Below, piece after piece: positions 9,598 through 19,983 of a DNA stretch of 64,000 bases (positions are counted from its first letter, which is position 1; every line of letters begins with the position of its first letter). Both the position numbers and the translations under genes were made by a program. Under the pieces are notes generated by a model, which was not told the origin of the DNA, searched no databases, and was given only the letters and a program-made list of their open reading frames with translations. This DNA comes from Allodiplogaster sudhausi (taxonomy: Eukaryota; Nematoda; Chromadorea; Rhabditida; Diplogasteridae), in contig CALZFC010000268.1 in assembly GCA_945643635.1 (NCBI GenBank), forward strand, positions 3,282,501-3,346,500. The letters are read 5' to 3'.

Positions 9598-10226
9598 TTT
9601 GCTGTATAGCAATAAACACGTTCCGTGTCGGGAAAGATACTTGTACGAAGACGAAATGCTACCTCTGTCGGATAATGTAGGTCGACAAAGAGGTAACTGT
9701 GTGCACTAGAAGTGGCCTCAGTGTAGGCGTCAATAAAAAATTGTCGGTTTGTTGGAAAAAGTTGGCTAGCAAGATTACGAATCATCAACTGATCAGCATT
9801 GTTCTTAAATAGACAAAGGTAGCTAGAGTTTATGCGTAGTGTTCGAATAGTTTTCCCAAAGAAAAGTGAATGAACTACACAAATTACAGACATGTCAAAG
9901 TGATGTGAGGCAACCGTAAAAAGTTTTTCAGCATCAGGCCAACGTTCAAGTCTTACCATTAGATCGTCAAGAACAAGTAGTGCTTTTTCATTCTTCTTTT
10001 CCCTCAACATTTCAATGTCAGGGATGCCTTCATGCATTGTGACATGTGCAAGATTGGCAAACTCGTTATAACCAGTTTGGTATTCATTGTAACAGAAAAT
10101 AACATGTCCAGGCTTTACATTTTCATACACTTGTTCCCTTGTTGTTATAATTCTATAAATTAATGTGCTTTTTCCACATCCCGAAGGACCACATACAAGC
10201 ATACACGAAGGCCAAGCAAGATACAT
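9594..10226 (-). CDS. ATP: Polinton FtsK/HerA-type genome-packaging ATPase
   Basis: 210 residues. Walker A is GPSGCGKST (residues 13-21) and Walker B is ALLVLDD (82-88). A sensor-like segment follows (SVICVVHSLFF). This matches the A32/FtsK-like packaging ATPase of Polintons, which pumps DNA into capsids in related viruses. The frame is intact and single copy. It lies 201 bp downstream of the polymerase stop and overlaps the following gene by ATGA. Together with capsid and protease genes it indicates that this lineage could once form virions. The start is chosen at the first ATG, just before the P-loop strand, which is the usual short leader. Confidence 0.9.
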   Translation of the reverse strand: MYLAWPSCMLVCGPSGCGKSTLIYRIITTREQVYENVKPGHVIFCYNEYQTGYNEFANLAHVTMHEGIPDIEMLREKKNEKALLVLDDLMVRLERWPDAEKLFTVASHHFDMSVICVVHSLFFGKTIRTLRINSSYLCLFKNNADQLMIRNLASQLFPTNRQFFIDAYTEATSSAHSYLFVDLHYPTEVAFRLRTSIFPDTERVYCYTAK

Positions 10227-10427
10227 TTATCGCAAGTTTCAAAAGTATTGGACAAACTGTAATTTGACTTCTTTTTTCCAAGAACAACAACTGAAATCAA
10301 AATTATTCAAAGTACTTTTCACAATTCAACACAATCGGAAAACTTAACTTCTTGGCAATTCACAACAAGTGACAATGAAACTTTTCTAGCAAAACTTCAC
10401 AAGAAAAGACAGACAGTGATTGGTGCA
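10227..10427. other. Spacer between polymerase and ATPase
   Basis: 200 bp of AT-rich sequence between the polymerase stop and the ATPase start. It is the longest gap in the minus-strand gene row and may hold the promoter of the morphogenesis genes. I see no clear TATA box. Confidence 0.4.
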
Positions 10428-13400
10428 CTATGTGCCTCGATACCCGTATGGGAACGTCCCATACGTCCCAAAGGGAATCCTTCGCTTGTTGAAGACCGGC
10501 TGGAAGAGCTTCTCGAAGGTCACGGTCTCGATACCGTGATCGCCGTCGATGGCGAAGCGCTCGTACGGGATGGGAATCTTCTTCCATTCCGTACGATTCT
10601 TGAGGCGTCGCACAAAGCGATGCATCGATCTGAAATGGATCGACGCTGCAGAGTCCCTCGTGACGGGGAAGCCTCTGCACTTCGCCTTTTCGTGCCTCTT
10701 GCCATCGGGCGTCTGCCATCGATAGGCATACGCCTTGGGTCCCTGGGCCACGAATTCCACGCCGCGACCGCCTTCCAGCTCATCCGTGAGGTCGCCGAGG
10801 AAGTCGCCTTCCAGCTTGGCCAAGGGGTCGACCTCGTCCTCTTTGTGCAGGTAGAGGACCGAGTCGGTGTCTGAAAGTAAAGTTTTAGTAAAAAAAAACA
10901 TGGCAAATAGAAAGAAACATTAATGGTAATAAATTTATACTTACCGACGTAGAGGAGCCTCTCTTCGGGATGGGGGATCCTCTGGATGATGTTCAGCAGA
11001 GTGCATCTGGCGTAGGCAGTTGTCAGAACTGCAGACGCCAGACTCGTTGTCGGGAGAGGCTTCAGTGTTGCCGACGTCGACGGCCGGAAGGTGACCTGCA
11101 GCTTTCTGTCACCGAGCAGACAGTAGTCTCGCACGTCCACGTCCGCATCATTCATGAGGCGGAAGAAGCGGCTCGGATCGTCGACAATCTCTGTCTTCAG
11201 TCTGTCGTTGCGCTCTCCCAGCTTGCCCCACTGTTAATACGTACATTCATATAAAAATAAAACAATATGTATTTAAAAAATTAAACTGACAAGCGAGTTG
11301 GCCATCAGCTTGGAGACTTGTCTGGCCGCGGGATTGTGAGCGATAGTTTCCGCATTCAAGCGGATTCCTTCTCGTTCCTCGAAGCGTTCGATGAACGCGC
11401 TCTTCTTCTCTTCAGTGTCCGCGGAAGCAGGCCACCCGGATGCCTCCTATAAAATATAAATATAACAAGAGACAAATAATCAAACAAAATAAAATATACC
11501 GTCTTTTTGCCGACCCATGTGTCCATGTATTCGGACAGGACACCGTGGGTAACTTCTCCAGTGGCCGCGTTCCGCTCATAGAGCGACCACTTTTTGTAGT
11601 GGCGCGCCTAAATAAAATTTACTGTTTTGTTTAAATAAAATGTACTTCTACCAAAATTTATTTAAAACGAACCGAGTGGATCTTCAGGATCTGGTAGCCG
11701 CACTTGAGGGCCTCGATGAGTTCGACGGTGGCGAAGGTGCCGACGAACTGTCTCTCCTTCTTGCTGTGCTGGCAGCCGAGAGTGTAGGGATCCATCTTCT
11801 CGGCACATGCGGCACACAGAGGCATGACATTCTTGCCGCCAGAACGAAGCGCCAGAACGGGAACGAAGAGACGAGTCGACGGCAGGACCTAATAACATAC
11901 TTTAATAAATGTTTTAATTAATAAATTTTCAGCTTACGGTGCACTTGACGAATCCTTGAATCGTCAGCTCTTCCGGCTTCGTGATGGGCGTCTGGATCCT
12001 CGAGACGTCCACCATCTTGCCCTTACCCACAGGATAAGGCCTGTACTTGTTCGTGTACGGGTACAGACCTAAAGAAATATTTTCAATTACTTATTTAAAT
12101 AATATTTATGATTATTCTTAAAAATACTTACTGCAGACGTCGAGGTAGCGGAGCGTGTACCCGGGCTCTGGTTTCGCGTACATGCGGAAGACCTCGCATC
12201 TCCCGCCAAAGAAGGCGTCGTAAAGATTGAGAGGCTCCTGTAAATGTACATTTATTTTTATTAAATGAAATAAGTAAAAAATTCTAACCCCAATCTCGTA
12301 GTCGGCAAAGAATTGCCGCATCTTGTCGTCCTTCTTGAGTCTCTTCTCGATCTGGCACTCTCTGATGACGACGACCTTGTGCTTGCGTCTGAGATGCTGG
12401 AGTCGCGCCTCATCTTCTTGACGGATGAGGGCTGCACGTCGGCCACGAACCATCGTGTGGTCCGAGTAGCGGCAACGACAGGCATGCCAGTAGCAGCCGT
12501 GGATCTAAAATATATGTTGTATCAAAGGAACTAGAAACATATACAAATGAACAAACAAAAATGTTGAATATAATTGTTTTTTTTATCAAAATAGCAAATG
12601 TACCTCGATGATGAGATCCTTCTTGCTCGGCCTCTTGACGAATCCGTCAACACGGTAGCGAGTTCCCTTGATTCTCTTCTCGCCGCCGTGTTGCGCGTCA
12701 CGGATATGCACTCCCTTGGTCTTCCTCAGGTAGCTAAAAGTGGAATATTGTTTAATAAATTAAAATATATATATTAATACTTACGCAAGCATCTTGAGTG
12801 CCAGGCGACTCTGCTTGTCCTCTGCCGTGATCGGCTTCTCGACAGCAAGGAGGTCCTTCTTAAGGAACTTGCGGCGGAAGACACGCATGGCCGCACTGGT
12901 TGCCGTCACGCTCTCGTGAAAGACGTGAACACCTGTGGCGCCAAAGCATTCCGCATCAAAGGTGCGAATGCCCTCATGCAGGAGAACGACGTCGGAGAAG
13001 CAATAAGCTTCAATCTCCGGACGGAAGTCGAATGCCAAGTCCTGGCGCTTGTACTCGTCGTGCCACGAGTCGAATGCAGTCCTCGCCTCATCGCGCATCG
13101 ACATGTACCCAAAGTACTTCTTGTCCGGCAGCTCACCCATGTATTGGTAGTTGGCAGGGCGGTTGAAGCGGTGCGGAAAGTAGCCCTAAATATTTACATT
13201 GAAGTATTTCTAATAAATTTTTTTAAGATACCTTCTTCAATTCCTTGATTCCGAATGCCTTGGGGAACGAGGCGAGAGGCATGGAGAGGAAGCTCAGCGA
13301 GTCAACCATTCTGACGTTGTTGACCTCGAGTTTCATGATTTTTCTTCCGGCCATGATCAACTCGGAGGGCGCGACTGTGCTTCTGTCGCTGCACAGATGG

Positions 13401-15846
13401 CGCAGAATAAACTGGCCATCGTAGCTAAAATAACAAACCTTGATAGCATATTAATAAATAAAATGATAAATAATCCAATTTAAAATTAAGAATTATATAA
13501 AAGGATAAATACTAACGCGCGGAGGTTGTGGGCGACAACGGTGAAGTCTTTGTGTTCGTCGCCGAACACCCAGTCGCAGAACTCTTCGATGATCCTCTTC
13601 TTGGGGTTGTCCAGCGCCTGCCACTGTCAGAGCCTCCTCCCTCCACAGTGGTCACAACTGCATGTGACATCGTAAACGTCCTTGGGCAGCTCTCCTTCGC
13701 ATTTTCCGCACGAGCGAAGGGCAATGATCAGATTGGGCACGTGCATCTTTGCCCCCCTCTTATTCTTCACAATGCGAGTCTGAGTAAAACAAATAATAAT
13801 AATAAAATAGTGTCTGAAGATAAAGAAGAATTATATTCAAACAATAAAAAAATTTTAATAGACAAAATTAATAAAATTCTTACTTCGATGTCGAATACTA
13901 TCGTCTTCTTCTTGAACGTCTTTGACAGGGGCGGGAGAGTTGAGACGTAGCACGTCTTGTGGCCTTCCGGACGGTCCTCACAACACGTAGCACAGTAGGA
14001 AAAGCCGCATTGGTGAGGACGACCCTTTCGTTTCTCGCCCTTGGAATGGTGGCAGTTTGGGCACTACTCGAGAATCTCACAGAAGGAACGACCTCCGTGA
14101 GTTCCTAGGATAAAATATATATTTACAAATATTTAAACAAATTTAATAACCTTTCTCTTGGTGCCTTGTCAGGCATTCTTCGTTGTGGCAGACGACGCCA
14201 CAAGCCTCACACTTGTGTGCACCGTGCCCATTGCACATGTCCTTCTCGCGCGTTCCACATTTGTCACAGTTGACAGGGCACGAGTAGTGTGCCGATGCAG
14301 CATTGTCCAAAACATCACATAGTGAGCAGTAAAAGTGACGATCTTAAATTGAAAATAAATATTTTACATGTACTTAAAATATAATTAAAATGACTAACTG
14401 AAGAATGTGGAGACTCTTTTAATGTGGTCAAAGTGGCCTCGGCGAAGACAAAGTCCAATTACGCTGTTGTCGTCAATGTAATCGCCGGAAAAGACTGCCT
14501 TTCCTGGTTTGTCACCATAAAACAAGACCAGCTGGATGCCAGGCATGTTCTCTTGGAACAATTTGACGTCGTCAATTGTGTAGCTGCTCTTCTTCGGGAT
14601 GCCAAATTCCCTGTGGTAGAGGTCGGCGACCTTCTGCTGATGCTCTTCACTTCGCGAGATTGACCTCCATCTGGGGAAGTCATTCTTGCGATCAAGGTAG
14701 GCCATGCCAATGGCAATGGCCTTTGCGAGGCAGTCCTTGTTCCCTGAAATAAAGTTATTAAAATAGTAACATTATAAATTCCTAAACATTGTATAAACAA
14801 GAATTTCGATTTTGCAAACCTTTGGCCTTTGTAATGTTAGTCCGATCATTCTTTTTGGCGAAAGAACGATTTCCGGATCCGGTGGGCACATCTATCCACG
14901 AGATCCTAACGTGAAGCTAAAAATATACATAATAAATGGATTACAATAAATTGAAAATACTTTGATATAATGTACATACCTCGCTGAGCAGAAGCGGTGT
15001 TGCCACTCCTGTTGACGTGTTCGCAAATGAGATCTCCTTGCGCAGTATGTTCGGAATATTGTCCGAATATACTGAGGGCTTCATGTAGTAGGCCCTTGCT
15101 TGGCCTTCTTGGTTAATGTCGACGGAGACACGGAGGTCGCTTCCATGTTGAGGTGGCTTACTCTCCTCGAGTACGTCAAGCATGACCTAAAAATTTATAA
15201 TGAAACATTAATGCGTTCATACAGAAATATCACAACGTATAATTGTAAACTTTCAAATTGTATAGTTCTGTAAAAACAAACTGACCAGGTCGAAGAGTCC
15301 ATCGAGATCATTTGTTCTCTTGGCTAGTTTGCGGAATCGAATGGAGATGTCTTCCTGTTCCACTCTGAACCTCTTGTTTCGGCTTCTCGAGAGGTCTTCC
15401 ACTTTGTAGAATTCTTTGACCTCATGCAGCACACCGTCAATATGGAGAGGGCACTATAATATTTAACATTTGAAATGAAAATAACCCTTTAAAAATAACT
15501 GAATGAAAACAAATTGAATACCTCCACTTCTTCTTCTTCCTCAACTTCCTCTTCATCATCCATTTCCTCTTCGTCACTGTCTTCATAGACAGTGTCATCA
15601 TCCTCCGACGAGCTGCCACTGTCGCTTGCCGTTTCATTGTCGATGTACTCTTCGTCGTCAGACTGTTATAATACTCACACCTTTGTAATAATAAATAAAT
15701 GGTACAAGTGGAACATATCAATAGGTAAAATTGAAGAGAAAAATATGTAGAAAAAAATAATCTTTAAAAATACTTTGTGGAACATATCAAAGGGTAAAGT
15801 AAAAGAGAAAAATATGTATATACCGAATCTCCATTGTTGCTGCTGC

Positions 15847-15879
<33 letters not shown>

Positions 15880-16151
15880 CGCTGCTGCTGCTGCTGCCGC
15901 GGCTGCTGCTGTCACTGCTTGTGTCGCTGTACGGCACAAGTCTTCGATCATAATGGACAGCCGTAGAGGTAGAGGCCAGCTGCTCTTCCTCTCGCTCCTA
16001 TTTTATTTCAAAATCTTTATATGCTTCAAGGTATTTTTTCTATGTATTTCAAGGTAATTATTTGATAAAAAATATATATGTCTCTTAATTCAATGTCGCG
16101 GCGTGCCTTCTTGACGATGCTGCCGTTTCCAGAATTGCTTGCACGCTTCAT
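10428..16151 (-). pseudogene. POLB: Polinton protein-primed DNA polymerase B, about 21 exons, two in-frame stops
   Basis: Short introns (about 45-110 bp) separate about 21 exons totalling near 1,400 codons. Spliced motifs are clear. Exonuclease: FDIE/T joined at 13884/13779, AHNLRAYDGQF across 13517/13424, and YCFSDVVLL. Polymerase: motif A DVCSLYP across 12132/12068, motif B KLMANSLWGK across 11291/11230, motif C YVDTDS across 10945/10870. The N-terminal part has an acidic exon, a Ser/Asn stretch encoded by CAG-type repeats (about 15837-15910) and Cys/His zinc-binding exons (13884-14342). Two in-frame stops interrupt otherwise good exons: TAG at 14064-14066 between CEILE and CPNC, and TGA at 13627-13629 after CGGRRL. 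The first intron, after MKRASNSGNG, has no visible GT donor. Exons are GC-rich, unlike the capsid genes. Mis-splicing could explain one oddity but hardly all three. Confidence 0.9.
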
Positions 16152-16187
16152 GATCCTTGACAGGTGAGAGACTGTGAATCTGCAAAC
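16152..16187. promoter_or_regulatory. 36-bp divergent start region of POLB and a small gene
   Basis: Only 36 bp separate the polymerase ATG (minus, 16151) from the ATG of a small plus-strand gene (16188). The two must share or overlap promoters, or initiate inside one another. No TATA box is visible in the gap. Confidence 0.45.
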
Positions 16188-16443
16188 ATGTCAACTGCGA
16201 ATGCATCCACAACACTTCCTTCGAACAAACGTCCGGCTAGCATTGGCAAACGAATACGCGCTGATGGGAAAGCATACGAAAAGGTTTGTTCTTTGACACT
16301 TCATTTTGTACATAATTATTTGCTTTTAGGTGGAAAACGATGAGGAAGAAACTGTCAAAAACGTGGCTATTGGCAAGGAGGGAAAGATCGTCTTCCATAT
16401 CGAGAAAGGCAGCAAAGTTACTTTCAATATTACTATTGCATAG
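16188..16443 (+). CDS. Small two-exon Polinton gene of unknown role
   Basis: Exon 1 (16188-16283) and exon 2 (16330-16443) flank a 46-bp intron (GTTTGT...TTTTAG), giving a 69-residue protein. The first half is basic (NKRPASIGKRIR). The second half, GKIVFHIEKGSKVTFNITIA, looks like two beta strands. It is the only plus-strand gene in the parental part of the element. I do not recognise the family. Support comes from consistent splice phase, a good ATG and a clean stop. A role in regulation or priming is speculation. Confidence 0.5.
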
Positions 16444-16920
16444 AGAAGGAAGCGTCGTAACTGTCCGCATCCTGCAGCTTTCGTGATCAATGGACTATTT
16501 GTGATTTGACTCTCCTGTTATATGCACTATTTCTCATTTGTCCGCCTTGGCGCTGGCAGCATCCTCTCTAGATCCTGAACACTGATAAGACATGCATCAT
16601 AGCCTATATGACACATTTCGTAACTTTTCTTTCTTTCTCTGTGTTGTATGTACATAAATAATATGTTATTTTCATTATTGCGTGGGCGTTAAGTTATTTC
16701 ATAATATATTCTTTTAAAAACGGTACAGATATAAATAGAATTCGTGGGCATTAGATTACATAACATAAAGTGAAAGTACAGAGAATGACTTTATCATCAT
16801 TTAAGAGAGCACATGCACACTGGTACTTTCGGTTTGTTCTTTTGCTGTCAATACACATTCTTGTATGATTTTAAAAGTAATATTCAACGGAGGTTTCATA
16901 TTTGGAAAATATTCCTGTAC
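16444..16920. other. Noncoding AT-rich spacer before the internal terminus
   Basis: I see no gene or strong repeat here. It separates the small plus-strand gene from the original right terminal repeat. Confidence 0.6.
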
Positions 16921-17557
16921 TGAATAATTCACGAAGGGTTTTGGGCTTGGGGAAAAATGTATCACTTCCACACGAATGTATACATATTCAGTTGAGAGTT
17001 GGCATGACGGTCGATTGTCTCATTGGTAGTGAGTTTGTTTTCAAATCAAAAGGTTCTGGTTCGATTCCTCCTCGGGGCAATATCAATTGCTCTATTTATT
17101 CCGGACTTGTGATATTTCGACTAGCTGAAAAATATTATCCCCTTGGACATAATCTGTGATCATGTGATGTATGATCACATTCCACACGAATGTCTACATC
17201 TTTACTTGCAAGTTGGTATGATGACCGAATAGCTCATTGGTAACGTCACGACTTGTGATGCAAGCGACCCAGGTTCGATTCCCGTTGGGATCCTGGACTT
17301 GTGATATTTCCACAGGTCAAGAACGAGGTGGAATGAATCCTGGACTTAGAAAAATTACAGGAAAAATATCAACGGGACTTTCTGGACTTAGAAAAATAAT
17401 GGATGAAAATTTCAACGGGAGTTCTGGACTTAGAAAAATAACGGGCGAAAATTTCAACGGGAGTTCTGGACTTAGAAAAATAACGGGCGAAAATTTCAAC
17501 GGGAGTTCTGGACTTAGAAAAATTTCACTTGGTTAAGACGGTCAGCACACTCATCAT
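16921..17557. repeat. Internal (original right) terminal inverted repeat
   Basis: 637 bp in the orientation of a right terminus, ending CACACTCATCAT at 17557. It matches both outer termini but differs in ways they share. It keeps 8 bp (TCTCATTG) near 17025, has GGACATAA where both outer copies have GGATATAA, and CCCGTTGGG for CCCGTCGGG. So the right arm descends from the left arm, not from this terminus. No CACCGC follows it: the next bases are CCAAGC, inside integrase. Confidence 0.9.
17337..17516. repeat. 42-bp subterminal iterons, internal copy
   Basis: Four units beginning TGGACTTAGAAAAAT. The third and fourth are identical. They create an open frame that repeats SGLRKI-type text, which I do not treat as a protein. 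Confidence 0.85.
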
Positions 17558-18428
17558 CCAAGCAGATCTTGCCATAATGGCCGACCTTAAGTGTCACAAT
17601 TCTGGCTATACTTGCATTCTTGTTGTAGTTGATGTCCTATCTCGATTTGTAATGTGCGAACCTCTTTTAAATAAAAGTGGTGCTGAAACAACAAAGGCTT
17701 ACGAACGTATAATTAAAACTTCTGGACGGTCCCCTTTTCGTCTTTATACTGATGCAGGGAAAGAATTTTTAAATTCCAACTTTAAACGTTTGTTATCACA
17801 AAACGAAATTGAACATCGTATTCCAAAGAATCATAATGTAAAGTGTGCACTTGCAGAAAATACAATACGTAGACTAAAGACAAGACTATACCGTTATTTT
17901 TCCGAACATAATACATATCGCTGGTTGTATGTTTTACAAGATGCTACCAAAGTACTAAACGATTCACCAATTTCTTCTATTGGTGGCATTGCACCCTCCT
18001 CCGTAAATGCAACAAATGCAGAATTTGTTTGGCAAACCCTTTATGCAGAGGAAAAACAACTCATGGCCAAGCATCGCTATGCACCAGGCGATACTGTGCG
18101 TCTTTCTCGTCTTCGCGGTGCTTTTACAAAGGGATATAAGAATACTTTTACACTGGAAATATTCCGCATAAAAAAGTGTCTGTTCAAGGACCCACCCGCG
18201 TACATTATTGAAGATTTGAACGGTGAGGAAATTGATAGTATTGTCTACGAGCGTGAACTCGTATCACACGTTTCTTCGCCCGACCACGAGTATAAAATTG
18301 AACGTGTACTTGCAAGAAGAACACGCTCGGGCAAGAAGGAAATATTAGTACGTTGGCTTGGTTACCCACCTTCATTTGATTCTTGGATCGATGCAAAACA
18401 TGCTAGAAAAGTTGTCACCCGCCCCTGA
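17558..18428 (+). pseudogene. Integrase truncated at its N-terminus (right copy)
   Basis: Homology to the left integrase starts abruptly at 17558, inside the codons for the first catalytic Asp region (QADLAIM). About 74 N-terminal residues are missing. The remaining core keeps the second Asp (YTDAGKEF) and Glu (ALAENTIRR), and the chromodomain is whole (KKEILVRWLGYPP, then SFDSWIDA). No start codon of its own is obvious; the nearest ATGs lie a few codons in or upstream in terminal repeat sequence. The break marks the junction between the original terminus and the appended arm. Confidence 0.9.
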
Positions 18429-18669
18429 CGAAACTAGAAGTGCTTCGTGGCATTGTGGTGAAGTGTCGTGTTCACGTGCGCTGTTTGTCTACATTGCACA
18501 AGTAATACTTATTTATACAGTTGTTCTAGTGTCGATATATAATCTAACTTTTGGCACACGTAACGACGACAATAAACTTTGGATTGTAACCCTTTCCTCG
18601 TGTATTGGCTATCTTCTTCCTTCCCCGACCATTCCAAGCCGACGTTATAATACACATCCACCCGTCTAA
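18391..18669 (+). CDS. Polinton small membrane protein (right copy)
   Basis: Second copy of the 92-residue two-span protein at 7188-7466, with Glu for Gln and Asp for Glu changes near the N-terminus and Pro for Thr near the C-terminus. Here the ATG lies 38 bp inside the integrase 3' end, which is probably the ancestral overlap. Confidence 0.65.
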   Translation: MQNMLEKLSPAPDETRSASWHCGEVSCSRALFVYIAQVILIYTVVLVSIYNLTFGTRNDDNKLWIVTLSSCIGYLLPSPTIPSRRYNTHPPV

Positions 18670-18671
18670 AT

Positions 18672-19502
18672 ATGAATAACAATGATGACTTTTATGTTTA
18701 CCTGATAAGCAATACACATGAAGGTGATAAAATTGGTGATTTTCGTATTCGTCTTCCTGCACCTTTGCATTTTAAATCAGACTATGAGGTTGCAATGACC
18801 GAAATTATTTACCCCAATACAGATGACAGAATTACTACAAAACAAGAAAAGGACGACTTTAACGAGAACAATATTATTCTAGAGTATTTTGATAAGACAA
18901 ACAAGGGGGAAAGTATTCGAACGGTCGTAACCATTCCCCCGAATTCATACGAAAAGGTTGACGATTTAATTTCTTTGATTAATGTGGAAGTAGCCACCTC
19001 GTACAACCTTACCACCAAGAAAGATATTACCAACGACTTTATAACATACAATAGCATTACACGAAAATGTACCATCAAACAACCTGAAGATGTTTACGCA
19101 GTTAGCATGTCAAAGAAAATAGCCTATTTACTTGGTCTGGCCACAAGACTTGTTGGCTATTCAGATGGACAGTATGTCGGAAAACATTCCGTACACGTAG
19201 CGAAAGATATATTTTACATTTACACAAATATCATCGAAAACCAAATTGTTTCCAATGTTCTTAGTCCTCTACTTAAAGTGCTTACGGTTGAAGGAAGTCC
19301 TGGTGACAATGTTTATTCTGCCTTTTTCCGCCCCCAATACCTTCTAATAAAGTCTCGATACGTTGACTCGATACACATTAGTATAAAAACGATCAGGACG
19401 AGGTTGTTAACTTTCATTCTGGCGCCGTTTGTATTCAACTTCACTTTCGTTCACGTCGCCACACCTTCCGATTGCAATAATAAAAATGCATGTCACATAT
19501 GA
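18672..19502 (+). pseudogene. Polinton minor capsid protein, C-terminal frameshift (right copy)
   Basis: This is collinear with the intact 269-residue left copy up to SIHISIK. A run of six A after GTAT in the left arm has five A here (about 19385-19389), so the last strand (VCIQLHFRS) is replaced by unrelated text. The frame then runs past the normal stop into the next gene. A jelly roll without its last strand is unlikely to fold normally. Confidence 0.8.
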
Positions 19503-19983
19503 CCCCGATAATTCCATTGACTGGCATGCCGTCTTCTTGGAACAAGCACGCCAAAGTGGCAGTGGTTTCCGTGGTATTCCTTATCAGCGTGGTGGTAGTG
19601 GCGTTGGTGGTGTCCTCTCGAAACTCTTTAACTTCATTTTGCCGCTTACTCGTAGCGCCGGACGATCAATCCTCAGTGAAGCACTTAACGCTAGTGCCAA
19701 CGTCGTCGACGACGTTTCTTCCGGAAAACCATTAGAAGAAAGTTTTCGTGTACATGGACCTCAAGCATATCGTTCCCTTGTTAATCGAGCTACTTCTGCA
19801 TTGCAAGGTGGTACTGGTTCTCGTGTCCGTCGACAAATTTCAAAGAAAAGAAAGACACAAAAGAAAAAGACAAAGAAACGTAAGCCTAAAAGCAAGACAT
19901 CTAGAAAGGGACGTCATTCAGTCGTTCGAAAACGTCGGTCGCGACCTGTTGTTCCCAAATTTCCCAGTGATATATTTACGTAA
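19486..19983 (+). CDS. Polinton small basic virion-type protein (right copy)
   Basis: 165 residues, matching 5870-6367 with changes such as Ala for Ser, Ser for Thr and Pro for Gln near the end (VVPKFPSDIFT here). It keeps the Gly-rich middle and the Lys/Arg-rich tail. Its stop overlaps the capsid ATG (TAATG at 19981-19985). Confidence 0.7.
   Translation: MHVTYDPDNSIDWHAVFLEQARQSGSGFRGIPYQRGGSGVGGVLSKLFNFILPLTRSAGRSILSEALNASANVVDDVSSGKPLEESFRVHGPQAYRSLVNRATSALQGGTGSRVRRQISKKRKTQKKKTKKRKPKSKTSRKGRHSVVRKRRSRPVVPKFPSDIFT

Noticed and set aside
13627..13629. TGA in polymerase as selenocysteine
   Set aside because: The neighbouring exon also has a TAG, and nothing resembling a selenocysteine insertion element was noticed. 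Simple decay is more economical.
16990..17300. Functional tRNA genes
   Set aside because: A- and B-box-like sequences are present, but acceptor and T stems do not pair properly, so I report them only as tRNA-like.
17237..17536. Open frame with repeated SGLRKI-type text in the terminal repeats (also near 2118 and 23537)
   Set aside because: It is produced by the 42-bp iteron, whose length is a multiple of three. It exists only as a by-product of the noncoding terminal repeat.
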